Assembly (NCBI GenBank): GCA_000149265.1
Contig: CH003217.1
Location: 170,526-234,525 of the forward strand
Origin: Ciona savignyi
Lineage: Eukaryota > Chordata > Ascidiacea > Phlebobranchia > Cionidae
Direction: 5' to 3'
Length of the DNA: 64,000 nt
Numbering within the stretch: the stretch's first letter is position 1; the number at the start of each line of letters is the position of its first letter. The notes under the pieces are model-generated. The model was not told the origin of the DNA and ran no database searches. It saw only the letters and a list, made by a program, of their open reading frames with translations. The translations under genes and the position numbers were made by a program. Of this stretch, positions 40,401 through 52,921 are shown in pieces.

Positions 40401-42006
40401 TATTATTCCATTGATATCCCCTTAACGCTTTGACATTTCGATGATATTTTCATAACGTACTGTTGTATTCATAAATTTTTCCAGCGAAAAAGACTTAACC
40501 CTTCGATATCTTCCAGATACGCTGATGCGGATGAGAAAGAGCTTCGGAAGAAATTAAGGAACAGAGAATCGGCGCAAAGAGCAAGGGATAGACAGAAAGC
40601 TCGAATGCAATGGCTGGAACATGAAGTCTCTTTGTTACAAGTCCGCAACTTAACCTTGTCCAGGGAAAACGCGTTGCTTCGGAATGTACTAGCATTGGGA
40701 GGTAAAGGATGGAATATGAAGTAGAATAACTAAGTCTAACAATAATATAAGGATGTTAATGTAATTATGCCGGACGGCGGCTTGCATGCAGTCGAAATGT
40801 TGTGGGATTGAAACCAGTCGCTTACTATTTATTTGTGTCCTTGCGCGAGTAACTTAACAGCCACCTGAACCCAGTGGATTAATGTAAGAAGTATGGTCTA
40901 AATCATATACGACACATTTCATTAGCTTTCCCTATTTTAACTGTGGGCATACGGCAATCAGATACTATCGCGTGTGTATAACTCACATGGCTTTTCCAAT
41001 TAACGGCAATAAAACAGAAAACATGAATATGTTTGACCGAAATAGGGAAACCGTAAACATAGAGTAGTAGTTTATATCATTGGTTAGACAAATCCATTCA
41101 TTTTATCTTGGGATATGATATACAAAACGATCTTGGTCACGCTTATCAGAGGTTCGAAACTTAGCCGGTTAAAAAAATTATTTGGTGCTAATGATAAAAT
41201 ATCCCAGATCAATGAAAACTACATAAAATATGGCGGTAAAAACTATTACATTTAAAGCTTCAGTTGTGTTTGTTTATAAGTTTCTTAAATGGGGAGTTTT
41301 ATTGAAGTGTCGGTATATTATCTGGAACGCGAGACACATCACGCGCAGAAAATCAATTACATGAGCTATTACATTCTGTAGATTGTAATCTAAAAGTTTT
41401 TAACTTGATGGTTTTATTTTACTTGGTGTTGGTTGTCGTACTGACTGGTATTAAAGCGATATAAACAGGCAATGTCCGTCATTCCTTTCCTTTTAATGGG
41501 GATACAGAATGTATATCATATTCTATGTATGATGCAGTGATACGGTGGAATGACGACATGTTGTATATACAGGTAAGACGTTCGATTCCGGTAACGAGCA
41601 GACATCGCCGTCAGATTGCACGGCGGATGAAGATAAATTAGCCGAGGTTTCGCGGAAGCAGCGTAAACGAAGCAGCGAGGCCGGGAACGGCCCGGAAGCG
41701 AAGCGGAGACGAGTTTCCGCGAACCAGCCCGAGGAAACGAACACTCAGCGGTCGCTTTCGGACTCCGAGGTCGACAACTCCACTCTACAACGGTCACTTA
41801 TAACGAAAACATCGAGCCTCCTCGGCCAGATTATGAACCCACTGCTTTCAGCTCGCCAACGCTCATTCGATGTGTTTACAAACCCGGGGGCGGGCGGACT
41901 TAGTTCAAATGAAGACACGCCCGACGAGGAACCCACGCGACCGGCTTTATTATTCCCATACCTTCTACCAACATTTCCCCTTCGACCCTGGCCGGTCAAT
42001 CAATGA
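37485..42006 (+). CDS. XBP1: XBP1-like bZIP transcription factor
   Basis: Two exons are well supported. 40517-40701 encodes the bZIP: basic region RKKLRNRESAQRARDRQKAR and a leucine zipper with heptad leucines (WLEHEVSLLQ, then LTLSRENALLRN). This aligns best with XBP1 (KNRVAAQTARDRKKARM and ENQLLRE) among the bZIP classes I know. 41573-42006 encodes a 144-residue C-terminal part, with a basic stretch (KQRKRSS, AKRRRVS) and a hydrophobic proline-rich end (LLFPYLLPTF). The phase-2 start of the bZIP exon fits a tiny first exon at 37485-37495, ATGTCTGAGGT before GTAGGT, preceded by a good ATG context; that exon is inferred. XBP1 is a nuclear regulator of the unfolded-protein response. I did not find the paired CNGCAGC loops of the IRE1-spliced intron, so this hallmark is missing or lies elsewhere. 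It could be another divergent bZIP. Confidence 0.7.
38064..38245. mobile_element. MITE-like element B in bZIP intron 1
   Basis: Left end AAGGGAAGGAGGGAAACTGC and right end GCGGTTTCCCTCCTTTAGTT are inverted repeats. Similar left ends with GGAGGGAAACTGCTCACT and an interior of CTAACCCTG-type phrases occur near 18300 (POLR2B intron 1) and weakly near 12430. Confidence 0.6.
39343..39440 (-). repeat. SINE family 2 unit
   Basis: Minus strand: A-box-like ATGTGGTCGAATGCTTAGCC and, about 70 bases on, GGATTCGAAACCGGTAAAAA with the B box. The long spacing between boxes suggests origin from a type II (Ser or Leu) tRNA. Confidence 0.55.
39782..39906. repeat. 29-base minisatellite
   Basis: Four nearly exact copies plus a partial of TCTCTATATTTCACTAACAA followed by TGCTTGATT. 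Located in the large bZIP intron 1. Confidence 0.92.
40768..41030 (+). repeat. old SINE family 1 copy in bZIP intron 2
   Basis: Diverged but colinear: TGTTGTGGGATTGAAACCAG in the B-box position, GAACCCAGTGGATTAATG, and a tail with AACGGCAATAAAACAG then AACATGAATATG. Confidence 0.6.
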
Positions 42007-44318
42007 ACTTGACAATGTACTTGTAAAATCAGACTTGACACTGAAGTGTCGTTAACCGAATCAAACTGGACGTATTTTAATATGTCGTTTCCCGCGTTTT
42101 TAGGCGCTAATCGCGTCCATATTTCCCGAGTTACCTTAACAAACTTACATTTCTTGCCATTTTTCGACCTACGCGGCCATTAACTTTGCACAGTAATGAA
42201 AAGCGTTCAGATCATCGAATATAGGGTTGTTGATCGCCCATTAACCTCATTGACGTATACAGCTGTGGCCGCAAACGATCGAACTTAATTCGTTGGTGTT
42301 TTACGTCAACCGGTTGGGAGAAATTCCCGACAGTAATTTCGGATCGTGACGTGTCTGTACTTCACCTTGTTTTTCCTGGGTCACGTGTTTTTTTTTCTTG
42401 TGCACATTTTGCTATACATAACACGTTTTATTTGATGTGCACGCCATTATCCCGTACTGCCCTTCTATCTCTTACCTCCTGTGACCTAATACGTGCCAAC
42501 AACATGTTGTTTTCTATCGCCCGTATTTGTTCCTGTGGCCTTAGGCAAAAAGCGGCGCGTTTTAATTTCATACCAAATATGACAATCTTGAACGAGAAAT
42601 GCGAAATATCTAGCGGTTTCGAGGAACTTTAAAAAACCACAACGCGGTTACACGTTTTAATCCCTTGCAACACTGAAAAGAAATTTCTCATGTAAAAACG
42701 AGAAAATCCCATCTGTTTGTTTGACAGTAAATTTATTCCGAAATCTGTTAATTATGTTGCGATTCATTTTTTCATTTAATTGCTTTCTACACCACCGCAT
42801 CACATGCATTTCTCCTTACTTTTTAATTTCCAGATGACAACAAGAGATACAAAATGAAATGATTTTCAAATTCAACGTTTTAGCTTCGTAGACAAACCCA
42901 CTTTGAGAACAGTTATAATATTTGTCATTTACCAACAACTACTTTTCAATTCTATGGAAGTAAAAAAACACCTGATATATATATTCTATTTATGTGGAAG
43001 TCCAGTATAGATACCCCGTTTTAAGCAAAATATTATTTTACCAACATGGGTCCGTGTTTCGTTGTCTGCCAGATCTATCTTGTCCTATATCAATCCTCTG
43101 AGCATTAAACCTAAATATAAATAGAACTAATAAAGTCTGTTATTCTCAGAACATATTTTTGAACACAATTCGGTGTCTCTCTCATTCCGTTTTAAATAGG
43201 AACATTTTTATCGGCTTAAGGTTCGAAACCATTACGGGGTCGTGGATAATACTTTTTTTGTACAGAAATTGGTGTATGGATATGTCATTTTAACCGTTCG
43301 GTCACACAACCGTACAAATAGAAACATCACACCTGCGCCGGTTTCGACTTTGAAAACTATTTAAACCTTTAATTGTTTTTGTATCTGTTAATGCTTGTTA
43401 TAAATCACGGTTGAAACATATATAACCAAGCTTTACACCAGATATAAACCACTATAAGCGAAACGTTATAGTAAAAAATGAGCTATGTGATTGTTCAGAT
43501 GTACGGTCATGTGGCTGGTGGTTAACGCGAACAATACATATAGCGTTTCGTTGCAAACACGGTCTTACCGACGCATCATGGTTTAAACCGTAAAATGAAT
43601 GATTGTTCCGGTACAGGGCTGTCGTTCTTTTTTACTAAGCCTTGTTATGGATTTGGTTTTACACAAGGCCGAAAAATAACACACTTTAATATTTTTTAGA
43701 GGTCAAGTTTTAAACTCGGGATTTGCTCGTTACAAACCGTTCGCCCACATGCTTACATTATTACTTTATCTTTTTTTACCGGGGTAGGTTTTGAATTCAT
43801 GAAGAGCTCGTAACCAAGAAATTTCTGTGTACAATTGATATGTGTATCGGCCGTGTGTATCGGCCCAGACGTGTGTATCGGTCCATACGACCTTACATTT
43901 TTGCTTTATCTTTTATAAACTGTATCAAAAAACAACCTTTACTGGCACTTCCGGGAAAATTTTGCAATAACTTTTCGACACTGAAGTTTTGGTCTTTGCA
44001 TGGTAAAAACGGTCGTGTGGCCGAATTATTGACGTGAATGATTCATATATACATAAATATATAATTAAAACAGTTTTAGTGACAAGCTATCATGGGTTCG
44101 AAACTTAGCACGGTAAATAATTTAAAATCTGAAATAAAAGTTTGCGTGGACAAATGGTTAGCGCGACCATTATTATATGGAGAATCCAACATAAAGAAAA
44201 ACGGCCCCATTGACGATTATATTTTCACGGTTAGAAAGTTTGCTGGTTAAAAAAAATCAAATGTGATCTTGATAGAGCTTGGCATTTAAAAAACAAGGCT
44301 TTTACCACCGATTTCCAG
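42007..44318. other. bZIP 3' region and repeat-rich intergenic DNA
   Basis: A canonical AATAAA at 43129-43134 could end a 1.1 kb bZIP 3' UTR. From 43200 to 44260 there are several degraded SINE family 2 units in mixed orientation (B-box phrases GGTTCGAAACC near 43219 and GGGTTCGAAAC near 44096; A-box phrase GTGGACAAATGGTTAGCGCG near 44144). No exon recognised. Confidence 0.5.
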
Positions 44319-44417
44319 GTTCATTACTACAAAAAGTATTTTCAAATGATAAGTGGTCAACACGAGTATGAATACTACATTGATGGACTGACAAGTCAGA
44401 AACAAGGAGCTAACGAG
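44319..44417 (+). other. possible orphan coding exon
   Basis: Between a good acceptor (GATTTCCAG) and a GAG/GTATCA donor lie exactly 33 codons with no stop, rich in aromatic and charged residues: VHYYKKYFQMISGQ, HEYEYYIDGL, TSQKQGANE. Both ends are phase 0. I do not recognise the family and found no phase-matching partner exon nearby. It may belong to an unannotated gene or be an exonic fragment. Confidence 0.35.
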
Positions 44418-44488
44418 GTATCACTGAACTCAACATTCCTTGCTGCAACCTGACAGGTTGTGTCAAAATAGGCTGTTTTGTACAAATA

Positions 44489-44671
44489 TCATACAAACTG
44501 TAGGGTTTTCGCCTCCGTCGCCTTGCCAGTCATCGTGCAGTTTTTATCCCGTAACATTTTAACAAAAAGGTAAATGATGGGAAGTAGGCCTATAAGTTTC
44601 AGCATGAACAAAACACCTGCTGTTTTAACAAACGTACTGTTTAAGCTAGTGGTAACCAACCCAATTAACAT
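44489..44671 (-). other. possible C-terminal exon with a membrane segment
   Basis: Minus-strand frame of 60 codons ending in a stop. It contains one strongly hydrophobic segment (TAGVLFMLKLIGLLPIIYLF) followed by a basic, polar tail (VKMLRDKNCTMTGKATEAK). This arrangement suits a type I membrane protein tail. No clear upstream exon was found, so it may be chance. Confidence 0.25.
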
Positions 44672-46702
44672 TTTTTTATTTTATATTAATAGCATTCTGA
44701 TGAAATGGTAAACTCGTAGACATTTATTCGGATTGTGGCCGCTTACGGACAGTTTTTTTTTAAATTGCATAAAGAAATGTTACGGACTACTCGTGGTAAT
44801 TTCCCTTAACGACTCTTAAACAATAGAAATAACAACTAAATTAATAACGTGTAGGGATGTGACAGTGCAATTATTTATTACGGGGTTCCTTTAATTCCGA
44901 AGAAAACACATTTTGATATTACTTTGTTGTTGTCTTTTATCTGCGTAACGCTGGTGACAGGCACGTTCGGTTTAAAAAAAACAAGGAGTATTTCCGCTCT
45001 TGGAAAAATGTATATCTTTAATACCGATATCTCTGAATTAGAAAAGAATATTTATCTTAATCTACTAAATTTAGAGAATTACACGAATCAGAAAAACATA
45101 ATTAGAACTTAAAGTACCCGGTGTATCCCGGAAAATTCTCCAAAATATAATAGGCCTAATAGTTTCTGCTTGTCGAAACAAACATTATACACTTTAATTA
45201 AGATATACCATATATTCTAAGGTAGCCAGGACACCCGATCGTTTCTGCCTGCAGAAAAATATACCGGTTACACTCAACAGGGGGTTTAAAAATAGTGGTG
45301 AATATCACGTGGTTGACACTATCTAGTTTGTACAGTATTTCATATTCTTCCCTGTATCGATGCTGTTTTATGAAACATTCCAAAATCACGAGTATTCCAT
45401 ATCCTCGCCGGGAAATGGAGGCTTCCGTGAAGAAGTTTCAAAAATCTTATCGAGAGGAAAGATACCACCATAACTATTTAAATTAAATTGATTTACGAAA
45501 GATAATCACAATTACCTTACGCTTATATTTTTGGTATTTTAACTTTTTTGTCGGATGCTCAGAGAAATTAACAGCGTTTAAATGGTGGAGGGTTGGGGTC
45601 TGCGTTTAGAAAGATGCAAAAGAACAAGCTAAAAAAAGATACACAACCGATAAAAAAAGTTCTTTATTTAGTGGACTAAATATTTATGAAAGATTAAGAT
45701 ATTTTTATGTTTATCCGCGTGAATGGGAAAACCAAGTGGTTTAACACACTAGCAATCGTCAGATCACTTGAGGCCACCGGCGGTTGACCTGGGCTATTTT
45801 ATATAACGTAGGCGTATATACGCAATTTTATAACGAAATGTAATCCCACTTGTTTAATTATATTTTATCAATTATATCATAACACATTTGTACAGTGGTT
45901 TCTCAATTTCATCGTAACGAATTGATGCATTGTATTATCATCTATACAATTGTACATTTTTGAATTAAATTGGGAAATAAATCCCAAAACAATTATGTGA
46001 ATCTCTTTGTAAGAGTGCGATATTTGATTTGTTTTGTGTCAAAATTGGTTAACATGCTTCATGCGAATTGGAGACAAATTTCGTTAAAATAAAAGTATTT
46101 TGGATGTTGTGTGTTTATCTTGTGAATTTTAAGCTATGATAAGTTGAGTTACTTTTATTGCATTTCGTCGCTACTGATCATTTTCGTTGTCATGCAGACT
46201 GCAATTTATAATTAGAAACGAGGCTTATATTGTATACATGCAACAAAGTTATTTTGCGTATACCCGACTGACTGAATTAACTTCGATTCGCAAACATTTT
46301 GTCGCAAACGAAGCTTTGATAGTTTAACCGGAAAATAAACTTAATTAATTTGCATAGGTAATAGGAACTCGTTTTTAATGTTTAGAGCTTAGCTAAAGCT
46401 CAGCATTGACCTAGAGGAATCAGTGGTTCTTTTATCGTGGTAGTTGAAATGTGGGCAAGATGTTAGTTTTTAATGGAGTGCGCCCAATTTAATGCAATAC
46501 TCAGCAACCTTTATTGATCGTAAAATATTTACAAAAGGTAGAAAAAAAAAGGGGTATAATTCGATTATACAAAAAATGCATGACTTTCCTTGGGTTCAAA
46601 AAATTGTATAAAATATTACTGCCAATAAAAAAACCTAAATCCCCCAAATCCCACATACAAAAAATATATCTTTCAATCTACTCAAGCAATATACCTAGAT
46701 TT
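44672..46702. other. intergenic, no gene recognised
   Basis: AT-rich DNA. A SINE family 1 tail fragment lies at 45693-45790 (minus; GATATTTTTATGTTTATCCG). A small frame at 45390-45485 ends in a charged stretch but has no supporting features. Confidence 0.5.
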
Positions 46703-48090
46703 TGCCACTGAAGATCCAACCCATATTGGCTAAGACCACTAAATGATTTAACTCGATTAGACATTTTCTTTTTTTATGGGAACACATTTTAATTTTACTG
46801 TTTTTTTTCTGTTTTTTTCTGCGTAACGCATTGTGTAAAATGCGTGGTCGAATAAATTTTAAACTTTTCCTTAGTGAAATTTGACTCGACTTTTAATTAA
46901 ATGAGATTTTAAGTAAAAATTAAGGTGATTTCCCAATGTTAGTACGGCTGGAATCAGCATATGCTAGGCTGCGCACCGCTGGTGTTATCGTTTACTGTAA
47001 TGTTTTGTTAAAGTGGAGCTATGTTATGGGCGTAATTAAGAAATTACGTTCAGTTAGGTAATTACGGACGTCGGAATTACGTTACGGACGTCGGAATTAC
47101 GTTACGGACGTCAATTCAAAATTACGTAATTACGCATCTTTCCGTAATTATTCAAACAGGAATTGCACTTTAATTTAAATATACTTTCTGAGCAATACTT
47201 GTCATTTTTGTTCGAGTAAAATAGTTCGAACCATCGGTAGGAGTAATCGAAATCGCCGTAAATACACATGATCTTAGATTTGCGCCAATTTCCTTATCTA
47301 GAATCAGGGCGGCAAGACAATAGACAACGCTGCCACGATCTAGCTGCCACGATTGTTTACTCGTGTATTTGTTTCAATATACAGGACGAACGAACTGTTT
47401 AATTTAGACTTTTAAGTCTTTGAAGTTAAATATTAAATTCATAACTTGAATACTATATTCAAAAAAATTGGATATTAAGTTTTGATAGGTAACTCAGGAA
47501 CACATTAGTTTCGTTAAACACTCTGTAAAAAACATACCAAGGGTGATGAGGTGGCCAGGGAACCCAATCGTTTCTGCATGTAGAAAATATAGTGGGCACT
47601 CAACAGGAGGGCGCGCCGACATCTTCAGCAATAAGTCGTCAAAGCGGATTAAAACTTCAAGAATTGTTAGATAACATAACTCAGATATGTAAAAACATAA
47701 ATTTATGTACTAAACCCAGGAGAATTCCCCGAAGCCATGAAAAACTAAATCTGACTGTTTTGGAATTTAACTTCATTTCACTACAGCGCTTGACAAGAGT
47801 CTTTTATTTAAAATATTTGTGGTGAAATGTTCGTAAATCTGACATGATTATTCTTTTTTTAACTACACATAGAAAAGAAGTTTAGTTTGATACCTATGGG
47901 ACTCATGCGTTTATGCTTGCAGAAACAAATCTATGACAGTCCGGTTAAAACCTTCTGGAATATTGGATTATATGGGACTGACGTGCACATATCTTACGAT
48001 AAGATATATTGTGTAATAAACATTAATAACAAGATCGGATTGTTACCTCAGGGACCCCATGTGTTTATGCTTGCAGAAACTAACTACATA
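45215..48090. repeat. dispersed short repeat, four copies
   Basis: A phrase of the form GGGAACCCAATCGTTTCTGC, then TGCAGAAA, recurs near 45225, 47558, 47895 and 48047, with variable flanks such as CACTCAACAGG near 45273 and 47595. All are in the same orientation. Its nature is unknown. Confidence 0.55.
46703..47430 (+). repeat. direct duplication, left copy
   Basis: About 0.7 kb matching 50861-51602 in the same orientation: starts TGCCACTGAAGATCCAACCC, includes a 20-base minisatellite (GTTACGGACGTCGGAATTAC, two to three copies near 47055-47110), ends near ACGAACGAACTGTTTAATTT. Confidence 0.85.
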
Positions 48091-48302
48091 CTCGGTGTTC
48101 AAAATACAAATTTTGGATAGGAACCCTGCTCGCATGAATATATAGCATAGCCTACAAATTGTGTATTACAAATAGTTGTGGTTAAACACGTGGTTTACAC
48201 TCTCTGATTACTTTTGGGTTGTATTTTCCTTTTACTCATTTTTTTTAATTCTAACTTCAGTAAAAAGGTTACAGTTTTCGAAACGTGGAATAATTGGTTT
48301 TT

Positions 48303-50643
48303 CCAAATTAAAGGATGTGAATGATGCCAAATACTCTGTAATAGCTTTGATAACCCGAGAGTACGAGCAAGGTAATCTTACGATGTTTTAACGCCCCTCG
48401 CGTTTTCCATTCATGGGAATAAACATAAATATCCTGTCCTATCCTATTACCAAAGTTTGAACCTGATTTGTCGTTTTCGTTGGGTGCATAAAACAAACAA
48501 ACTGTTGACTTGTTTGCTTTAGCATTTATTTCCGTACCACACAATTTCTATAGCACGCTATACTTACAATCAATGTAACGTGGTAAGGAAGGCTTGATCT
48601 GAAGGATTACATTGCGGCGTCCCAGTACCATCGTTTATCACTTTCAGGGGCTTCGGCGTCCCACCTTCTTCTATTACTTTCAGGGGTTTCGGCGTACCAG
48701 TACTTTTTTCTATCACTTTTAGGGGCTTCGGCGTACCAGTACTTTCTTCTATCACTTTCAGGGGCTTCGGCGTACCAGTACTTTCTTCTAACACTTTCAG
48801 GGGCTTCGGCGTACCAGTACTTTCTTCTAACACTTTCAGGGGCTTCGGCGTCCCAGTACCATCGTTTATCACTTGTAAGGGCTGCGCCGTCCCACTTTCT
48901 TTTATCACTTGCAGGGGCTTCGGCGTTCTTTTTAGCATATGAGCTTGCAACGAAACTAACCAGAACAATCAGACAAACTTTGTAATTCATAATTAATTCA
49001 CCAAGCCTTAGTACTACTGGAGTGTAAAATAAAGGTTATTACATTTAAATATACACCTACTTCCTTATCAACAGTCCTTTCTTGCGCAAATAACGATGAA
49101 TACATGTTCCTGGCCGCATCGAGACTTCACTTGCCAATATGTAACGACAGCTTCCTATACCATCTGCTTATATTGCATTCCGCTGTTATATAAGGTCTAA
49201 AATCAGGAAAGAGAGTCTCGACATATGTTACAAAGTTTCGATTATTCATTTCTTTGTTGTCGCCACATCATTCAGTTGTACGAAAAAGGGTTTGTGTGGC
49301 AAACGGTTAGTGCTGTTACGCCTTCATTGTACAGTAACGTGTCTCGTAGCACATACTAATTGACTAATAGGTCTCCAGCGTTTGATGGAAAATATTTGCT
49401 GTCCGTAAAGTGCCTTGCTCAAGGACACAACCGACTAGCTAGCGACCAGTTTCACACCTGCAGCCTTTCGATTGAAAGGCGTCGCACTTAACCGCCAGGC
49501 TAACCGGCCGGATTAAATTGAGATAGCATTCATGAAAGCAGCAAATGAATCGGTCGTCTTAACCATTCGGCCGAACAACCATTCAGCAATGCAAAAGTTA
49601 GGTTTATTATTTAATCATGTTACTCCCTCACCACGCAAAAATGGGAAAAGATTAAATTATCGCCACCCTGTGGTAGGTAACAATGCCATGATGGGATACT
49701 TAACTCGTTAGAAAATAGAATGGATTATTGCTGCGTATTGCCTTTGTTTAAGAATTTGTAAAAACTGTTTTTACGAATGAAATCTCAATTTATACGCATA
49801 CGCATTCTTATTTTTATATACTTTACCACTACAGCGATTTTATTGCTTTTTAATTACAAATTATCAGCTATTTCTAATATAAAATTCTTAACTGAAATAT
49901 TTTATAAATGCTTTGATATTTGATTCGAGTTAAAAATATGATTTTCTATAGAAGACCTGTTGTAGTACGTTCAATGCTATGTTGTGGCACAATAAATGTA
50001 CCATCAAAGTGGCGATTTTTTCGAGGATATGTTACTGTCGTGTTGTATGACAGTTCACCAGTTCTGTGCAATTGATTGGAACTTTTAATATTGCCGAGCA
50101 AACTTACAAACAAATTATCAACACATGCCGTTCCTCTGTTACTGGAAACTCTAATCGACATTTCCTATTTCATCTAACAATATTTTCGAAGTAAAGTGTA
50201 TTGCAGCAAAGCGTATACAGGAATAGGCCTAACCAATCATAAATGCAATCCTATTACGCGTACCAATGATTTGGAAAGACAAAACTAAATATGTATACAA
50301 TTTAAATAAGAATAAAAGAAGATTCGTGTGCCCAAACCTTTTTTTAACGCTTTTCCGGAAATTTCCTATTTATTAAATTTAACTGAAACTAGCGCAGGTC
50401 ACATTATTTCAACTAGAAAGTGTGAACCAACACTATTTTAAAGCCCCTGGTGCACAATCAAAAGCTTGATTTCACGAAGTACTGCTCCACTTATACAGCT
50501 GGGCCTAATTGATCAAAGTTGTATGACAGAATTACGCCAATTATGTATGGAGCCATCGTTATTTAAATAAACAACCAAAAATTGATCGTGTTTTTGGATG
50601 CATTTTGATGGTAGACAAAGAAAATCAAACTTTAAACTTATTA
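48303..50643 (-). repeat. left arm of a large inverted duplication
   Basis: Reverse complement of 51603-54280. Outer end: GATGTGAATGATGCCAAATA pairs with CATCATTCACATG near 54250. Inner end: AAAATCAAACTTTAAACTT pairs with AAAGTTTGATTCTCTTTGTC near 51604. It carries the minus-strand precursor gene. A SINE family 1 head (49390-49513, minus) is inserted only in this arm. Confidence 0.85.
48607..48990 (-). CDS. secreted repeat-peptide precursor, copy 1 (13-residue, dibasic type)
   Basis: 127 residues with a signal peptide (MNYKVCLIVLVSFVASSYA) and then KK. The rest is about eight diverged repeats of 12-13 residues such as APESVRRKYWYAE and SDKRWYWDAE, ending DKRWYWDAAM. Each repeat contains a KR, RR or KK pair, the usual prohormone convertase site, just before an aromatic core. 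If cut there it would release short YWYAEAPES-like or WYWDAEAPES-like peptides. A minus-strand AATAAA is at 48525-48530 and a TATAAG box at 49167-49172. Start chosen because the flanks align with copies 2-6. Secretion and processing are inferred; I know no matching family. Confidence 0.75.
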   Translation of the reverse strand: MNYKVCLIVLVSFVASSYAKKNAEAPASDKRKWDGAALTSDKRWYWDAEAPESVRRKYWYAEAPESVRRKYWYAEAPESDRRKYWYAEAPKSDRKKYWYAETPESNRRRWDAEAPESDKRWYWDAAM

Positions 50644-50860
50644 ATGGATTCCCGTTGTAACATGCGGCTTGTAGGTTGTGCTTGTCCCCCTTTCAGGTCA
50701 TTTAATTCGCCTTTAACTTTCCTTACAATATAAAGTGAAAAATCCTTCCAAAAAGTGAATAAACAGTTCCGAAACATCGGCTGTTATAGAATAACCGGTG
50801 GCGAACATTCGTAAAACGACAGTCGAGCTTTAATCTTAGTTCTCTCGGAAATTTCCCTTT

Positions 50861-51602
50861 TGCCACTGTAGATCCAACCCATATTGGCTAAGACCACTAA
50901 ATGATTTAACTCGATTAGACATTTTCTTTTTTTATGGGAACCCATTTTAGTTTTACTCTTATGGGAACTTTAGGGGAGCATACTTTAACTTTAAAAAAAT
51001 GTATTTTAATTTTCATAAAAAAAATTGTTTGTTTTTCTGTTTTTTTTTCTGCGTAACGCATTGGGTAAATTTCGTTGTCGAATAAATTCTAAACTCTTCC
51101 TTTTGACTCGTGTTTTAATTAAATGAGTTTTTAAGTAAAAATTAAGGTGATATCAGCATATGCTAGACTGCACGCCGCTGGTGTTATCGTTTACTGTAAT
51201 GTTTTGTTATAGTTAAGCTAGATCTGGGCGTAATTACGAAATTGCGTTCAGTTACATAATTACAGACGTCGGAATTAGGTTACGGACGTCAATTCAAAAT
51301 TACATAATTACGCATCTCTCCGTAATTATTCAAACGAGAATTGCACCTCGTTTTAAATATACTTTCTGAGCCATTCTTGTCATTTTGTTCGAGTAAAATA
51401 GTTCGAACCACCGGTAGGAATAACCGAAATCGCCGTAAATACACATGATCTTGGATTTGCGCCAATTTCCTTATCTAGAATCAGGGCCGCAAGACAAAAG
51501 ACAACGCTGCCACTATCTACCGCTTGTTTACTCGTGTATTTGTTTCAATATACAGGACGAACGAACTGTTTAATTTAGACATTTTAATTTATTGAAGTTA
51601 AG
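50861..51602 (+). repeat. direct duplication, right copy
   Basis: Partner of 46703-47430. It sits in the spacer between the two arms of the inverted duplication. It has fewer copies of the ACGGACGTC minisatellite than the left copy and several small indels. Confidence 0.85.
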
Positions 51603-52915
51603 TTTAAAGTTTGATTCTCTTTGTCTATCAGCAAAATGCACCCAAAAACACGATATTTTTTTGGTTGTTTGTTTAAATAACGATAACATCATAAATATAT
51701 GGCGTAATTCTGTGTGACAACTTTGAATCAATTATGCCCAGCTCTAAGTGGAACAGTACTTGGTAAAATCAAGCTTTTGATTGTGCACCAGGGGCTTTGT
51801 TCACACTTTTCTTGGTTCACACTTTCTAGTTATATAATGTGACCTGCGCTAGTTTCGATGAAATTTAATAAACAAGAAATTTCGGGAAAAGCGTTAAAAA
51901 AGGTTTGGGCACACGAATCTTCTTTTATTCTTATTTAAATTGTATACCATATTTAGTTTTGTCTTTCCAATTCATTTGTACGCGTAATAGGATTGTATTT
52001 GTGATTGGTTAGGCCTATTCCTGCGTACGCTTTGCTGCAATACACTTTACTCCGAAAATATTGATCAGAAGAAATAGGAAATGTCGATTAGAGTTTCCAG
52101 TAACAGAGGAACGGCATGTGTTGATAATTTGTTTGTAAGTTTGCTCGGCAATATTAAAAGTTCCAATCAATTGCACAGAACTGGTGAACTGTCATAAAAC
52201 ACGAAAGTAATTTATCCTAGAAAATTCGTCAATTTAATAATGCATTAATTACGACACAACATAGCATTGAACGTACTACAAGTCTTCTACAGACAACAAC
52301 ATCATAAACAGCTGACAATTTGTAATTAAAAAGCAATAAAATCGCTGTAGTGGTAAATTATATAACAATAAGAATGTGTATGCGTATAAATTGAGATTTC
52401 ATTCGTAAAAACAATTTTTACAAATGCTTAAACAAAGGCAATACGAGCAATAATCCGTTCTATTTTCTAACGAGCTAAGTATCCCATCATGGCATTGTTA
52501 CCTACCACAGGGTGGCGATAATTTAATCTTTTCCCATTTTTGCGTGGTGAGGGAGTAACATTGTACAGTCGTGTGGCCGAATGGTTAACGCGACCGATAC
52601 AATATACCAACTGTTATAAAACACGCCTTGAGCCACGATACTGTGCAGAGTGATCGTGGATTATAAACAAAGTTCTGAAGGTTTACGAATTACGTTTAAT
52701 ACCTCCGTATATAAGGAAATTACTGCCCTCTAATTAAGTCGTACCAGCACTAACCGCTTGGTCACATTAACCTTTTTAAATCCCAGTGCCCAGGAAATAT
52801 AAAGATCGTACAGCTCAATAATGTAATGACAACAAATGAAAATGAATAGTCGAAAATCTGTAACATATGTCGTGACTCCTCTTCCTGTTTTCTAGAACTT
52901 TACAGAGGAATGCAA

Positions 52916-52921
52916 TATAAG
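52916..52921 (+). promoter_or_regulatory. conserved TATA-like box of the repeat-peptide genes
   Basis: TATAAG within GCAATATAAGCAGA, 184 bases before the copy 2 start codon. The same box stands at 55615, 58119, 60653 and 63091 upstream of copies 3-6 and at 49172-49167 on the minus strand for copy 1. Confidence 0.6.

Noticed and set aside
41573..41640. CGGCGGA near 41620 as an IRE1 cleavage loop
   Set aside because: Flanking bases do not form a stem and no second loop follows at the right distance.
42351..42632. 93-codon frame after the bZIP stop
   Set aside because: Falls in the probable 3' UTR, with no homology, splice signals or codon pattern to support it.
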